Origin: an uncultured Phocaeicola sp. | Lineage (GTDB): Bacteria > Bacteroidota > Bacteroidia > Bacteroidales > Bacteroidaceae | Length of the DNA: 47,351 nucleotides | Reading direction: 5' to 3' | NCBI GenBank assembly: GCA_958434805.1 | Contig: CAUBDX010000024.1 | Span: forward strand, 1-47,351 | Shown here: one piece after another, positions 8,363 through 16,370 of the stretch | How positions within the stretch are numbered: the stretch's first letter is position 1 | How the letters are laid out: every line of letters starts with the position of its first letter | Notes under the pieces: generated by a model | Database searches by the model: none | Told to the model about the DNA's origin: nothing | What the model saw: the letters and a program-made list of their open reading frames with translations, nothing else | Translations under genes and position numbers: made by a program

Positions 8363-8648
8363 TCAAGAAAAAAATTGGCACTGACACTTTGTTTACGACA
8401 TTAAAAAATCATGACAAACAAGATACAAAAAAGCTAATTATCAATAAAATACAGAGAAAAAAGAAAGTGCCAAGCAGCTCATAGATTGCGGTTTACAACA
8501 CCCACCAGAAGCAAACCCAAGAGACCATCAGGCATTTCCACCCCTCTAATTCAAAGTGTAAAAAAGCCCCTCATCGGTGCAGTATTTGTCGAATCCGCTC
8601 ATTCTCTTGTCGGAATCCTCAAAAAACACATTTTTTCCATATTTGCCC

Positions 8649-8679
8649 TTTGCCCTTTCGGTGGGAATGCGTATTTTTG
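8649..8679 (+). promoter_or_regulatory. Near-consensus promoter at the head of the polysaccharide locus
   Basis: TTTG (8649-8652), 19 bases, then TATTTTTG (8672-8679) match the Bacteroides consensus exactly in both boxes and spacing. Transcription would start near 8685 and run into the 169-residue gene and the polysaccharide genes. I see no other TAnnTTTG box between here and 9498, so this is the best candidate promoter for the whole locus. Confidence 0.7.
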
Positions 8680-8684
8680 TGGGA

Positions 8685-8809
8685 TAAATAGATGCCAACG
8701 CTTACCTTGCATGCAGCTTCTGCATGGGACAGGTAACGGCGGAGCCGTACCCAAAGGTCAGCGTCAGAGTGAAAACAGATTCTTATCATACCGAAAACGG
8801 TTCTTATCC
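8685..8809 (+). promoter_or_regulatory. Structured 5' leader of the polysaccharide operon
   Basis: The ~125-base leader holds two hairpins. CATGCAG-CTT-CTGCATG (8710-8726) is a perfect 7-bp stem, and GGTAACGGC-GGA-GCCGTACC (8732-8751) is an 8-bp stem with one bulged A. In Bacteroides capsule operons the 5' leader is where UpxY proteins prevent early termination, so a similar role is possible here. No T-tract follows the hairpins directly. The role is inference. Confidence 0.4.
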
Positions 8810-9319
8810 ATGAGAAAATTATTAGACCTGAAAGCAGGAGCCATCTTCCACGAAGAAATGGACCGCATCACCCTATGCGTACGCAAGGAATGCATAGAGA
8901 TTATCTACAAACTGAAGCCAGGCAGATTTATGATCATCAACATGATACGCAGCGATGACGACGAAGTACTTCTGATGACCAATTGGGGCAATTTCTTCAG
9001 CCGCATGCAGAATCCGGACGTGCAGCTTCCTAAAATCAAGCAATGCTGCCCCACCCTCCATGCGATACTTACAGGCGAAGACCCGGATGAAGTGTTCCAC
9101 ACCAGTTGCGGCAAATCATCCTCACCCGACCATGTTCACGGCTTGGCTCTGACCTGCAAGACCGATCCGCGTGCCCCACTCATCGGTTGCATAACCGACC
9201 CCTTGCTGCACAAAGTAACGACTCTTGTAAACAAGAATATCGCCATCTATAACGAGCTGAGCTCAAACCCTCCTTTCCCGGCATGGAAAGACGGGCTGAT
9301 GGAGGTGTGGAATGGGTGA
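8810..9319 (+). CDS. Hypothetical protein, first gene after the locus promoter
   Basis: 169 residues from the ATG at 8810 (MRKLLDLKAGAIFHEEMDRI). The frame is open further upstream, to 8486, but that part lies before the promoter and through the leader hairpins. I recognise no family. Visible features are a beta-rich N-terminal half with IEIIYKLKPGRFMIINMI, a middle with several Cys and His (KQCCPTLHAI, FHTSCGKSSSPDHVHGLALTC) and a Pro-rich end (SSNPPFPAWKDG). There is no signal peptide or membrane segment. The Cys/His cluster might bind metal. It does not resemble UpxZ as I remember it, though a regulatory role would fit its position ahead of the polysaccharide genes. Confidence 0.65.
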   Translation: MRKLLDLKAGAIFHEEMDRITLCVRKECIEIIYKLKPGRFMIINMIRSDDDEVLLMTNWGNFFSRMQNPDVQLPKIKQCCPTLHAILTGEDPDEVFHTSCGKSSSPDHVHGLALTCKTDPRAPLIGCITDPLLHKVTTLVNKNIAIYNELSSNPPFPAWKDGLMEVWNG

Positions 9320-9497
9320 AATGCTGAAACATTAAATAATAAAAAACGCATTTTCTAAAATAACAATTTAAAACTATCTCAATAAAGCGAGGGTTTGGCA
9401 AATCATTCTTCAGAATCATATTCTATACGGAATGCTTACCTATAAAAGCCTTATCCTTAATTAACCCTATAAAATTTCATTTAATATAATAATTAAT

Positions 9498-11309
9498 ATG
9501 CAAGCTATTATTTTGGCAGCCGGAATGGGACGGCGTTTAGGAGAATTGACAAAAAACAATACGAAATGTATGGTAGAAGTCAACGGAGTAAGACTGATAG
9601 ACAGACTGCTAGACCAACTTTCTCAATTTTCGCTCAACCGCATCATTTTGGTAATAGGCTATGAAGGTGAAAAGTTAAAAAGCTATCTCGGCAACCAACG
9701 AGGCAACACTCCATTAGAATATATCGAAAACCCCATCTACAACCAGACAAACAATATTTATTCATTAGCTCTGGCAAAAAACGAACTGACAGAAGACGAT
9801 ACCCTGCTAATCGAATCAGACTTGATTTACGACACAGCTATTTTCAATCGAATATTGAAAGACGAGCGCCCCAACTTAGCAGCTGTTGCTAAATTTGAAA
9901 GTTGGATGGATGGCACAGTTGTATTACTTGACAGTGATGAAAATATTATCAGCTTTATTCCTAAGTCTGGTTTTAATTTCAATGATACCGACCAGTATTA
10001 CAAAACCGCCAACGTATATAAGTTCAGCAAAGAATTTTCAAAAGAAAAATACATTCCTTTCTTAGAGGCTTACAGCAAAGCGTTGGGAAACAATGAATAT
10101 TATGAATCCGTACTGCGTGTCTTAGCCATGCTGGACAAAACGGGATTAAAAGGACTTCCCTTAAAAGAGGACGAAAAATGGTATGAGATAGATGATGTTC
10201 AGGACTTAGACATAGCCGAAACCTTATTTGCTGACGACAAAGACCGGTTAGCGCGTTACCAGCAACGCTATGGAGGATACTGGAGATTCCCCAAACTACT
10301 CGATTTCTGCTATTTGGTAAATCCCTACTTCCCCTCACCTAAAATGAAAGCAGAATTACGCGCAAACTTTGATACCCTGCTTACTGAATACCCCTCAGGA
10401 ATGAAAGTAAACTCACTGCTGATAGGAAAATATTTCAATGTACGGCAACAATATGTTTGCGTAGGAAACGGAGCTGCAGAACTTATCAAAAGTTTGATGG
10501 AACGCCTTACCGGCAAACTAGGTGTAATTTACCCGACATTTGAGGAATACCCGAACCGAAAAGATTCACAAGAAATCATCCCGTTCATTCCTCAAAACCA
10601 AAGCTTCTCTTACAGCGCAGATGACCTTATGACATTCTTTGACGATAAGGCTATCGACTGTTTGCTCCTCATCAATCCTGATAATCCGTCTGGAAACCTG
10701 ATTTCAAAAGAAGAATTAAATCGCCTGATAGCATGGAGTAAAGTCAAGCAAATCCGCTTGATTGTTGATGAATCTTTCGTTGATTTCGCCAATGGAGGAT
10801 TAGATATGTCGTTGCTTGACAACAACACCCTCAGTGCGAATCCCCATCTCATCGTTGTAAAGAGTATTTCAAAATCATATGGAGTACCCGGACTACGTTT
10901 AGGAGTCATTGCCAGCGCAGATACCGATTTGATTGATTGGATGAAAAAAGATGTAGCAATCTGGAATATCAACTCATTTGCTGAGTTCTACTTGCAGATT
11001 TATGGAAAATACGAATCCGACTATAAAAAAGCCTGCAAACAGTTTATGAATGAACGCACACGTTTTTACAAAGAGTTGCTGAGCATTGATTTTCTACGTG
11101 TCATTCCGTCACAAGCGAATTATTTCCTTTGCGAGATAACCGAAAGATACTCATCACGAGAATTAACAGAAAAGCTTCTTTCTGACTTCAACATTTTAAT
11201 CAAAGACTGCGGAACAAAGAAAGCATTCTCACAAGGAAACTATATCCGCATTGCGGTGAGAGATGAGAAAGATAATGACAAGTTGGTGATGGCACTAAAG
11301 AGTTTGTAA
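9498..11309 (+). CDS. Fusion of LicC-like nucleotidyltransferase and CobD/HisC-like PLP enzyme
   Basis: 603 residues in two domains. Residues 1-~240 are a sugar/choline-phosphate nucleotidyltransferase: IILAAGMGRRLGELT with K23 after it, VIGYEGEKL, the LicC-like NPIYNQTNNIYSLALA (~78-93) and metal-binding ESDLIY (~106-111). Residues ~265-603 are a fold-type-I PLP enzyme: INPDNPSGN (392-400), IVDESFVDF (422-430, D424 for the pyridine nitrogen), SISKSYGVPGLRLG (456-469, K459 as Schiff-base lysine) and NYIRIAVR at the end. The spacing and the GVPGLRLG form look closer to CobD (threonine-phosphate decarboxylase) than to HisC. A decarboxylase would make an amino-alcohol phosphate that the N-terminal domain activates with CTP. 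Alternatives are an aminophosphonate transaminase-cytidylyltransferase (PntC-like) or a plain transaminase. It starts the run of biosynthetic genes, with wzx 3 bases behind. Confidence 0.8.
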   Translation: MQAIILAAGMGRRLGELTKNNTKCMVEVNGVRLIDRLLDQLSQFSLNRIILVIGYEGEKLKSYLGNQRGNTPLEYIENPIYNQTNNIYSLALAKNELTEDDTLLIESDLIYDTAIFNRILKDERPNLAAVAKFESWMDGTVVLLDSDENIISFIPKSGFNFNDTDQYYKTANVYKFSKEFSKEKYIPFLEAYSKALGNNEYYESVLRVLAMLDKTGLKGLPLKEDEKWYEIDDVQDLDIAETLFADDKDRLARYQQRYGGYWRFPKLLDFCYLVNPYFPSPKMKAELRANFDTLLTEYPSGMKVNSLLIGKYFNVRQQYVCVGNGAAELIKSLMERLTGKLGVIYPTFEEYPNRKDSQEIIPFIPQNQSFSYSADDLMTFFDDKAIDCLLLINPDNPSGNLISKEELNRLIAWSKVKQIRLIVDESFVDFANGGLDMSLLDNNTLSANPHLIVVKSISKSYGVPGLRLGVIASADTDLIDWMKKDVAIWNINSFAEFYLQIYGKYESDYKKACKQFMNERTRFYKELLSIDFLRVIPSQANYFLCEITERYSSRELTEKLLSDFNILIKDCGTKKAFSQGNYIRIAVRDEKDNDKLVMALKSL

Positions 11310-11312
11310 TAG

Positions 11313-12749
11313 ATGGCAGAAAATTTACGCAAAAAGACTACAAACGGAATTATTTGGAGTGCAATAGAGCGTTTTTCACTACAAATTGTACAATTCATAA
11401 TCAATATTATTATGGCACGCCTATTATTGCCGTCAGACTACGGCATGATAGGTATGCTTGCCATATTCTTGCAACTTTCACAAGCCTTCATAGATTGTGG
11501 ATTTACTAATGCACTAATACAAAGGCAGAACCGAACAGAAATTGATTTCTCAACAGTTTTTTATTGCAACGTACTAATTGCAGTTTTTCTTTACTGCATT
11601 TTATTCGTAACAGCTCCATTTATAGCAGAATTTTATAATCTACCCCAACTAATACCTATAACAAGAATCATCTCACTAAACTTTATATTTGCATCTTTTT
11701 CTGCTATCCACAAAACTAAACTAACCATCCAAGTAAATTTTAGGACTCAGTCTAAAGCTTCTCTAACTGCTGCTATAATATCTGGAATAATTGGAATTAC
11801 CATGGCATATAAAAATATGGGAGTATGGTCTTTAGTTTGCCAATCTATCTTAAACAGTCTACTTCTAACTATATTACTTTGCTACTTTGTTAGATGGAAG
11901 CCACTGCTCAATTTTTCACAGCAATCATTCCGCAGTCTATTTTCATTTGGTTCAAAACTCATGGTTGCAAACTTTATTAATATTGTGTACCGCAATTTAT
12001 ATACATTGGTAATCGGGAAAAAATTCTCTGCAGTGACATTAGGATACTATACTAGAGCAGAACAATTTGCTTCATTTCCTCCGACTAATGTCAACTCTAT
12101 TATTTCACGAGTTACTTATCCCATATTGAGTTCCATTCAGAATGATGATTACAGATTAACTACAGCATACCGTAAATATATACAATTAGCTTCATTCTTC
12201 ATATTCCCTTTAATGATGGAGTTAGTCATACTGGCAGACCCAATTATTCGTATCTTATTAACAGAGAAGTGGACAGGGATTGTTTTATTATTACAAATTC
12301 TATGTTTCGACTGGATGTTCGACCATATCAGTGCTATAAACCTAAACCTATTATATGTAAAAGGACGTTCAGATTTGTCTCTGCGCTTAGAAATTATCAA
12401 AAAAACTATTGCGACTATTATTCTATTTGCATCCATTCCATTTGGTATAATCGGTATGTGCTGGGGACGAGTTCTCTATTCATTTATTGCAACATATCTA
12501 AACACCAAATATACCCATGCTTTAATAAATTTAAGTCTAGCAGAACAAATTAAAGATATTTCCCCATATCTTCTCACAAGTTTATTTTCTTGTGGAATTA
12601 CTTATTTTTTTATCTTTTCTGTTTTTAATACAGCTATAGCCCAATTATTTTCAGGCATTATAATGAGCAGTATTCTTTATTTAATATTATCATTGCTTTT
12701 CAAGCTATCAGCCTTTTCAGAAATTAAATTGCTACTAAGAAACAAATAA
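11313..12749 (+). CDS. Wzx-type polysaccharide flippase
   Basis: 478 residues, strongly hydrophobic, with about 12-14 membrane segments. It belongs to the MOP superfamily (WzxC-like branch) that flips undecaprenyl-linked oligosaccharide repeats across the inner membrane. The N-terminus (KKTTNGIIWSAIERFSLQ, then MARLLLPSDYGMIGML) is the standard opening of this family, and GYYTRAEQFASFPPTNVNS (~245-263) is a typical central loop. Three bases separate it from the fusion gene upstream and 4 from the next gene, so it is within one operon. Base composition is clearly more AT-rich than in the flanking housekeeping genes, as usual for horizontally moved capsule genes. Confidence 0.92.
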   Translation: MAENLRKKTTNGIIWSAIERFSLQIVQFIINIIMARLLLPSDYGMIGMLAIFLQLSQAFIDCGFTNALIQRQNRTEIDFSTVFYCNVLIAVFLYCILFVTAPFIAEFYNLPQLIPITRIISLNFIFASFSAIHKTKLTIQVNFRTQSKASLTAAIISGIIGITMAYKNMGVWSLVCQSILNSLLLTILLCYFVRWKPLLNFSQQSFRSLFSFGSKLMVANFINIVYRNLYTLVIGKKFSAVTLGYYTRAEQFASFPPTNVNSIISRVTYPILSSIQNDDYRLTTAYRKYIQLASFFIFPLMMELVILADPIIRILLTEKWTGIVLLLQILCFDWMFDHISAINLNLLYVKGRSDLSLRLEIIKKTIATIILFASIPFGIIGMCWGRVLYSFIATYLNTKYTHALINLSLAEQIKDISPYLLTSLFSCGITYFFIFSVFNTAIAQLFSGIIMSSILYLILSLLFKLSAFSEIKLLLRNK

Positions 12750-12753
12750 AAAA

Positions 12754-14046
12754 ATGAAATTCATATTTACCATCTGTTTGAAAATTCTCAGTTTTTTTGT
12801 AAAAACACAAAAAAAACATATGTACTTTATTCCACATCGAAACAATCAATTTGATAAGATGGATATCATCAATTATAGCTCTGACAATGTCTTAATGCTA
12901 TTAAATTACATCATAAAACAAGCAGAGCAGTTGAAAGGATATACTATATATGTTGAAATCTATGATGAGAGCAGACTCAATCAATATACCGATTACGTAA
13001 AAAACATAAAAGGATTGCGCTTTCATTTCTTAGCAGCACACATTGGCGTCCCTTTTAAATTTTCCCCTAAACCCCTTAAATACATCATTAAAGGTTACTT
13101 CTATTTCTTATCCTCTTCTAAGGTCTTTACAGCAACATTCTATTTTAATTTTACTTTTAAAAAGAAAGCACAAACAATTATTTGCTTAGGCTATTACAGC
13201 CCCTTTAAAGATGACTATCACAGCAATGGGAACAGTTATTATGAGCATATTAGAAATATAGCTAAAGAATCATTTGATTATTATGTCTCTACATCAGAGT
13301 TAAACTCAAGGATAATATCGGTTGACTCTGGAATACCCTATAACAGATTCAAAAACTTAGGTTTCCCAAGAAACGATACATTCGGGAATCCTAAACATAT
13401 CGACAAGATAAGAAAATACATAGAAGAAAAATCTCCTTATTCTCCTAAAAAGGTAATTATTTACACACCAACATTTCGTGAATATCAAGAAAACCAAGAG
13501 AAGAAAAAGGATATTAACATTTTATCAGCCTTAGGATATACAGATTGTGATATCAAAAAATTATCCGATATCTTAATAAAGCACCAAGCAGTTATTATCC
13601 TCAAATTACATCCTTTAAAGAGAGATGAACTAATCAAGACCGAAATCCCTCAAGGCTTTATACTAATTGAACCTTCGTATGATTTTAGTTTATACGATTT
13701 AATGCCCCTAACGGACGCAATGATAACAGATTATACATCTACTTATTTTGATTATCTTCTTCTTAATAAACCTGTTATATTTAACTTCGGAGATATTGAT
13801 AAATACAAACAAGTTCGCGGATTCTCTTACAATCCAATTGAAAGTATGTGTTGTGGACATATAGCATATAACTATGATGAATTTCTAACAGCCATTAAAT
13901 CTGTACTCCAAAACGAAAATACAAATTGTAACACAGAAAAACGTATCACAATAAATAGCCTTATAAATAAACATTCTGATTTTAACTCTACAGAACGTGT
14001 TTTTCAGGAATTTATTATAAAGGAACAATCCCTAATTACTAAATAG
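12754..14046 (+). CDS. CDP-glycerol:glycerophosphotransferase-like (TagB/TarF) enzyme
   Basis: 430 residues, without an obvious signal peptide. The C-terminal half carries the family's landmarks: KKVIIYTPTFREYQ (~230-243), a conserved His-Pro in ILKLHPLKRDE (~283-293) and the closing motif ITDYTSTYFDYLLLNKPVIF (~327-346), nearly identical to the usual ITDYSS.YFDYLLL.KP. These enzymes transfer glycerol-phosphate (or ribitol-phosphate) from the CDP form to a glycan at the membrane. No CDP-glycerol synthase (TagD) is seen in the window, so either it is elsewhere or this enzyme uses another CDP-activated alcohol made by the cytidylyltransferases of this locus. Confidence 0.8.
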   Translation: MKFIFTICLKILSFFVKTQKKHMYFIPHRNNQFDKMDIINYSSDNVLMLLNYIIKQAEQLKGYTIYVEIYDESRLNQYTDYVKNIKGLRFHFLAAHIGVPFKFSPKPLKYIIKGYFYFLSSSKVFTATFYFNFTFKKKAQTIICLGYYSPFKDDYHSNGNSYYEHIRNIAKESFDYYVSTSELNSRIISVDSGIPYNRFKNLGFPRNDTFGNPKHIDKIRKYIEEKSPYSPKKVIIYTPTFREYQENQEKKKDINILSALGYTDCDIKKLSDILIKHQAVIILKLHPLKRDELIKTEIPQGFILIEPSYDFSLYDLMPLTDAMITDYTSTYFDYLLLNKPVIFNFGDIDKYKQVRGFSYNPIESMCCGHIAYNYDEFLTAIKSVLQNENTNCNTEKRITINSLINKHSDFNSTERVFQEFIIKEQSLITK

Positions 14047-14048
14047 CA

Positions 14049-15197
14049 ATGATTAATATTAGAAAATTAAAAGATTGCTGTGGCTGTTCTGCTTGTGAAA
14101 GCATCTGCCCCAAAGATGCTATATCCATGGTAGCAGATAAGATGGGATTCTTATATCCCAAAGTAGATACAAACAAATGCATTGATTGCGGTCTTTGCGA
14201 AAAAGTATGCTCCTTCAATGATAATTACGATAAATCTAAAAATATTATTCAACCAATAGCTTATGGTATGCGCCACAAAAATGAAAGTGAAATATCTCGT
14301 AGCCAAAGTGGAGGAGCATTTGTGGCCTTGTCCGATTGGATTTTAGAACAAGGAGGAGTTGTATATGGTGTCGGTTATGAAGGGCACTTTCGGGCTGTAC
14401 ATAAGCGAGCTACAACCAAGTGTGAGCGAGAGGAGTTCCGGGGTAGTAAATATGTGCAAAGTGATTTAAATGGGACATTCCGACTCGTCAAACAAGATTT
14501 GCAAAATGGGCTGATAGTTTGTTTTTCTGGCACTCCATGCCAAATAGCTGGATTAGAATCATATATCCCCACCCGCTTACGTGAAAAACTGTATTTAATT
14601 GATATAATATGTCATGGAGTTCCAGGTCCTTTTATATGGAGAGACTATCTCAATTATTTAGAGAAAAAAGAAAAGAATGAAATTATTGCTGCCAATTTTA
14701 GGGATAAAAGCCTCGGAGGATGGCATTCCAGCATAGAATCCTATCGCTTTTCAGATGGTATATTACGTACCTTTAGATCTGATTACAGCTATTTCTTTTA
14801 CAAGCATCTATCATTACGTCCATCCTGTGGTTCTTGCCATTTTTGTAATACAAAACGAGTTGGCGATATAACTATTGGAGACTTTTGGGGAGTAAATAAA
14901 ACAGATAGCCACTTTGCAGAAGACAACAAAGGATGTTCCCTTTTACTAATTAATACACAAAAAGGTAAAAGCTGGCTCAATTTAATAAAGCCTCATACAA
15001 ATTTACTTACTGTACCCAAAATAGAAGATTGCTTACAATGGAATTTAAGACGTCCCTCTATTTTACATCCTCAGAGAACAAAATTCGAAAAAAAGTACGC
15101 CCAATATGGGTTTGATTATATTATTAAAAACTTCGGGAAATATAGTCTCTTCTATTGGATTGAAAAGATTAAGGGTGCATTAAAACGCATCAAATAA
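14049..15197 (+). CDS. F420-hydrogenase-beta-like iron-sulfur protein
   Basis: 382 residues. The N-terminus holds two 4Fe-4S ferredoxin motifs: C10-x2-C13-x2-C16-x3-C20-P and, about 30 residues later, KCIDCGLCEKVC. The body follows the FrhB/FdhB-like layout, with ARSQSGGAFVALSDW-type (here SRSQSGGAFVALSDW) and FSGTPCQIAGL (~157-167), plus a Cys-rich patch RPSCGSCHFCNTKRVGDITIGDFWG. Proteins like this are common in Bacteroidetes and Firmicutes polysaccharide loci, usually next to a pyruvyl transferase as here, but their reaction is not established. F420 itself is not expected in Bacteroides; a flavin is more likely. Starts 2 bases after the TagB-like gene. Confidence 0.85.
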   Translation: MINIRKLKDCCGCSACESICPKDAISMVADKMGFLYPKVDTNKCIDCGLCEKVCSFNDNYDKSKNIIQPIAYGMRHKNESEISRSQSGGAFVALSDWILEQGGVVYGVGYEGHFRAVHKRATTKCEREEFRGSKYVQSDLNGTFRLVKQDLQNGLIVCFSGTPCQIAGLESYIPTRLREKLYLIDIICHGVPGPFIWRDYLNYLEKKEKNEIIAANFRDKSLGGWHSSIESYRFSDGILRTFRSDYSYFFYKHLSLRPSCGSCHFCNTKRVGDITIGDFWGVNKTDSHFAEDNKGCSLLLINTQKGKSWLNLIKPHTNLLTVPKIEDCLQWNLRRPSILHPQRTKFEKKYAQYGFDYIIKNFGKYSLFYWIEKIKGALKRIK

Positions 15198-15223
15198 GAT
15201 TCATAAACTCAATAATAACTTCA

Positions 15224-16303
15224 ATGAAAATAAGCATTTTCACCTTCTCCAAAGGAGATAATTATGGAGCTGTACTACAATCGTTCGCTTTGGCTCAGAT
15301 ATTAAGAGAAAAAGGATATCAGATTGAATTCATACACCTAACATGGTTCAATTCTTGGAAACAACATCTTGCCAGTTTATTATTGCCACAATCATATCGT
15401 TTTGAAAGTTTCAGAAAAAAATATCTTCGTTCATTCTCAAGACCTTGCCATAAACGGGAAGACCTATCAAAAGCTGTAAAACAAACAGATTTTTGCATTG
15501 TCGGTAGTGATCAAGTATGGAATCCTGATATTACGGGGAAATATGCACTTCATTACTTTTTTGACTTTCTACCTGACAATATGCCAAGAATCGCCTATGC
15601 CGCAAGCTTTGGGAATAGCAAATGGATACATCCTGAATTGTTTTCATCCGTCAATATGCTCTTAAAAAAATTTTCTGCAATTAGCGTCCGGGAAGACAGC
15701 GGTATTGACATTTGTCAAAAGCAATTTCACGTAAAAGCAACTGAAGTTTTGGACCCGACTCTACTAATAACAGACTACTCCTCATACATCAAAATCCCCC
15801 AAGTTACACCTCAAATCGTATCGTTCAAATTCCATCCTTCAAAAGAATATTATAAATTACTTGAACATATATCTCAAGACCTATGTAATAAGGTTTGTTT
15901 AATGGGCATATTACCCAAGAAGGATTTCAAAGAAGCCCTACAGTTTAAAATAGATACTTTTACCCCAGTAGAAAGATGGATTGGGAATATAGCCTCTGCC
16001 ACTCTTGTTGTAACAGATTCCTTTCATTGTACGGTATTCTCTATCCTACATCGACGTCAGTTTATCGTCATTACGGGTAATAAAAAACGAAAAGGGCGTC
16101 TCTATTCATTGCTCCAAAAGCTTGATTTGCTTGATCGTCTTTATGAAGATATCGAGTCTGTATATCATACAGATAAATGGAAGGAAAAAATATGTTATGA
16201 CAAAGTTTTCGACATCATAAAAGAAGAACAAAATAAAAGCCTAGACTTCTTAACTCATAACCTAAAGATGGCCACAAAAAAAGCAATGAACACAGAAACA
16301 TAA
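15224..16303 (+). CDS. Polysaccharide pyruvyl transferase family protein
   Basis: 359 residues. These enzymes add a pyruvate ketal from phosphoenolpyruvate to a sugar, giving the polymer a negative charge. Family features: start KISIFTFSKGDNYGAVLQS, the GSDQVWNPDI motif (~90-100), IAYAASFGNS, AISVREDSGIDI (~160-171), and VTDSFHCTVFSILHRRQFIV (~262-281), where the conserved His sits in SFH. The usual TDSFHGT reads TDSFHCT here. It pairs with the preceding iron-sulfur protein, a combination often seen in gut Bacteroidetes capsules. Confidence 0.88.
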   Translation: MKISIFTFSKGDNYGAVLQSFALAQILREKGYQIEFIHLTWFNSWKQHLASLLLPQSYRFESFRKKYLRSFSRPCHKREDLSKAVKQTDFCIVGSDQVWNPDITGKYALHYFFDFLPDNMPRIAYAASFGNSKWIHPELFSSVNMLLKKFSAISVREDSGIDICQKQFHVKATEVLDPTLLITDYSSYIKIPQVTPQIVSFKFHPSKEYYKLLEHISQDLCNKVCLMGILPKKDFKEALQFKIDTFTPVERWIGNIASATLVVTDSFHCTVFSILHRRQFIVITGNKKRKGRLYSLLQKLDLLDRLYEDIESVYHTDKWKEKICYDKVFDIIKEEQNKSLDFLTHNLKMATKKAMNTET

Positions 16304-16370
16304 AAATATGTATAAATTAAATAATATCACACATTCTTTTCTCTAGAGAATCTATCTAATACTTCATTTT

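Larger units (their letters stand above)
8021..8396. mobile_element. Inverted-repeat-bounded element holding an IS605-type right end
   Basis: Bases 8021-8042 and 8375-8396 are inverted repeats, 21 of 22 matching (GTAAACAAAGkGTCAGTGCC core). They enclose 332 bases holding a C-terminal tnpB fragment, its right-end hairpin and a CG-rich palindrome. IS200/IS605 elements themselves have no terminal inverted repeats, so the flanking repeat must belong to something else, such as a miniature element that picked up the fragment. No target duplication was identified. Part of the same sequence recurs nearby (CTTGACCCTTTT near 7955 and AAAGGGTCAAG near 8357). Confidence 0.5.

Noticed and set aside
8532..8670. 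Inverted repeat GCATTTCCACC / GGTGGGAATGC around the -33 box, as in an invertible capsule promoter
   Set aside because: Only 10 of 11 bases match, and inversion would separate the -33 box from the -7 box without bringing in another promoter; chance is likely.
8486..8809. N-terminal extension of the 169-residue protein
   Set aside because: The extra region spans the promoter boxes and leader hairpins, so the ATG at 8810 is the more likely start.
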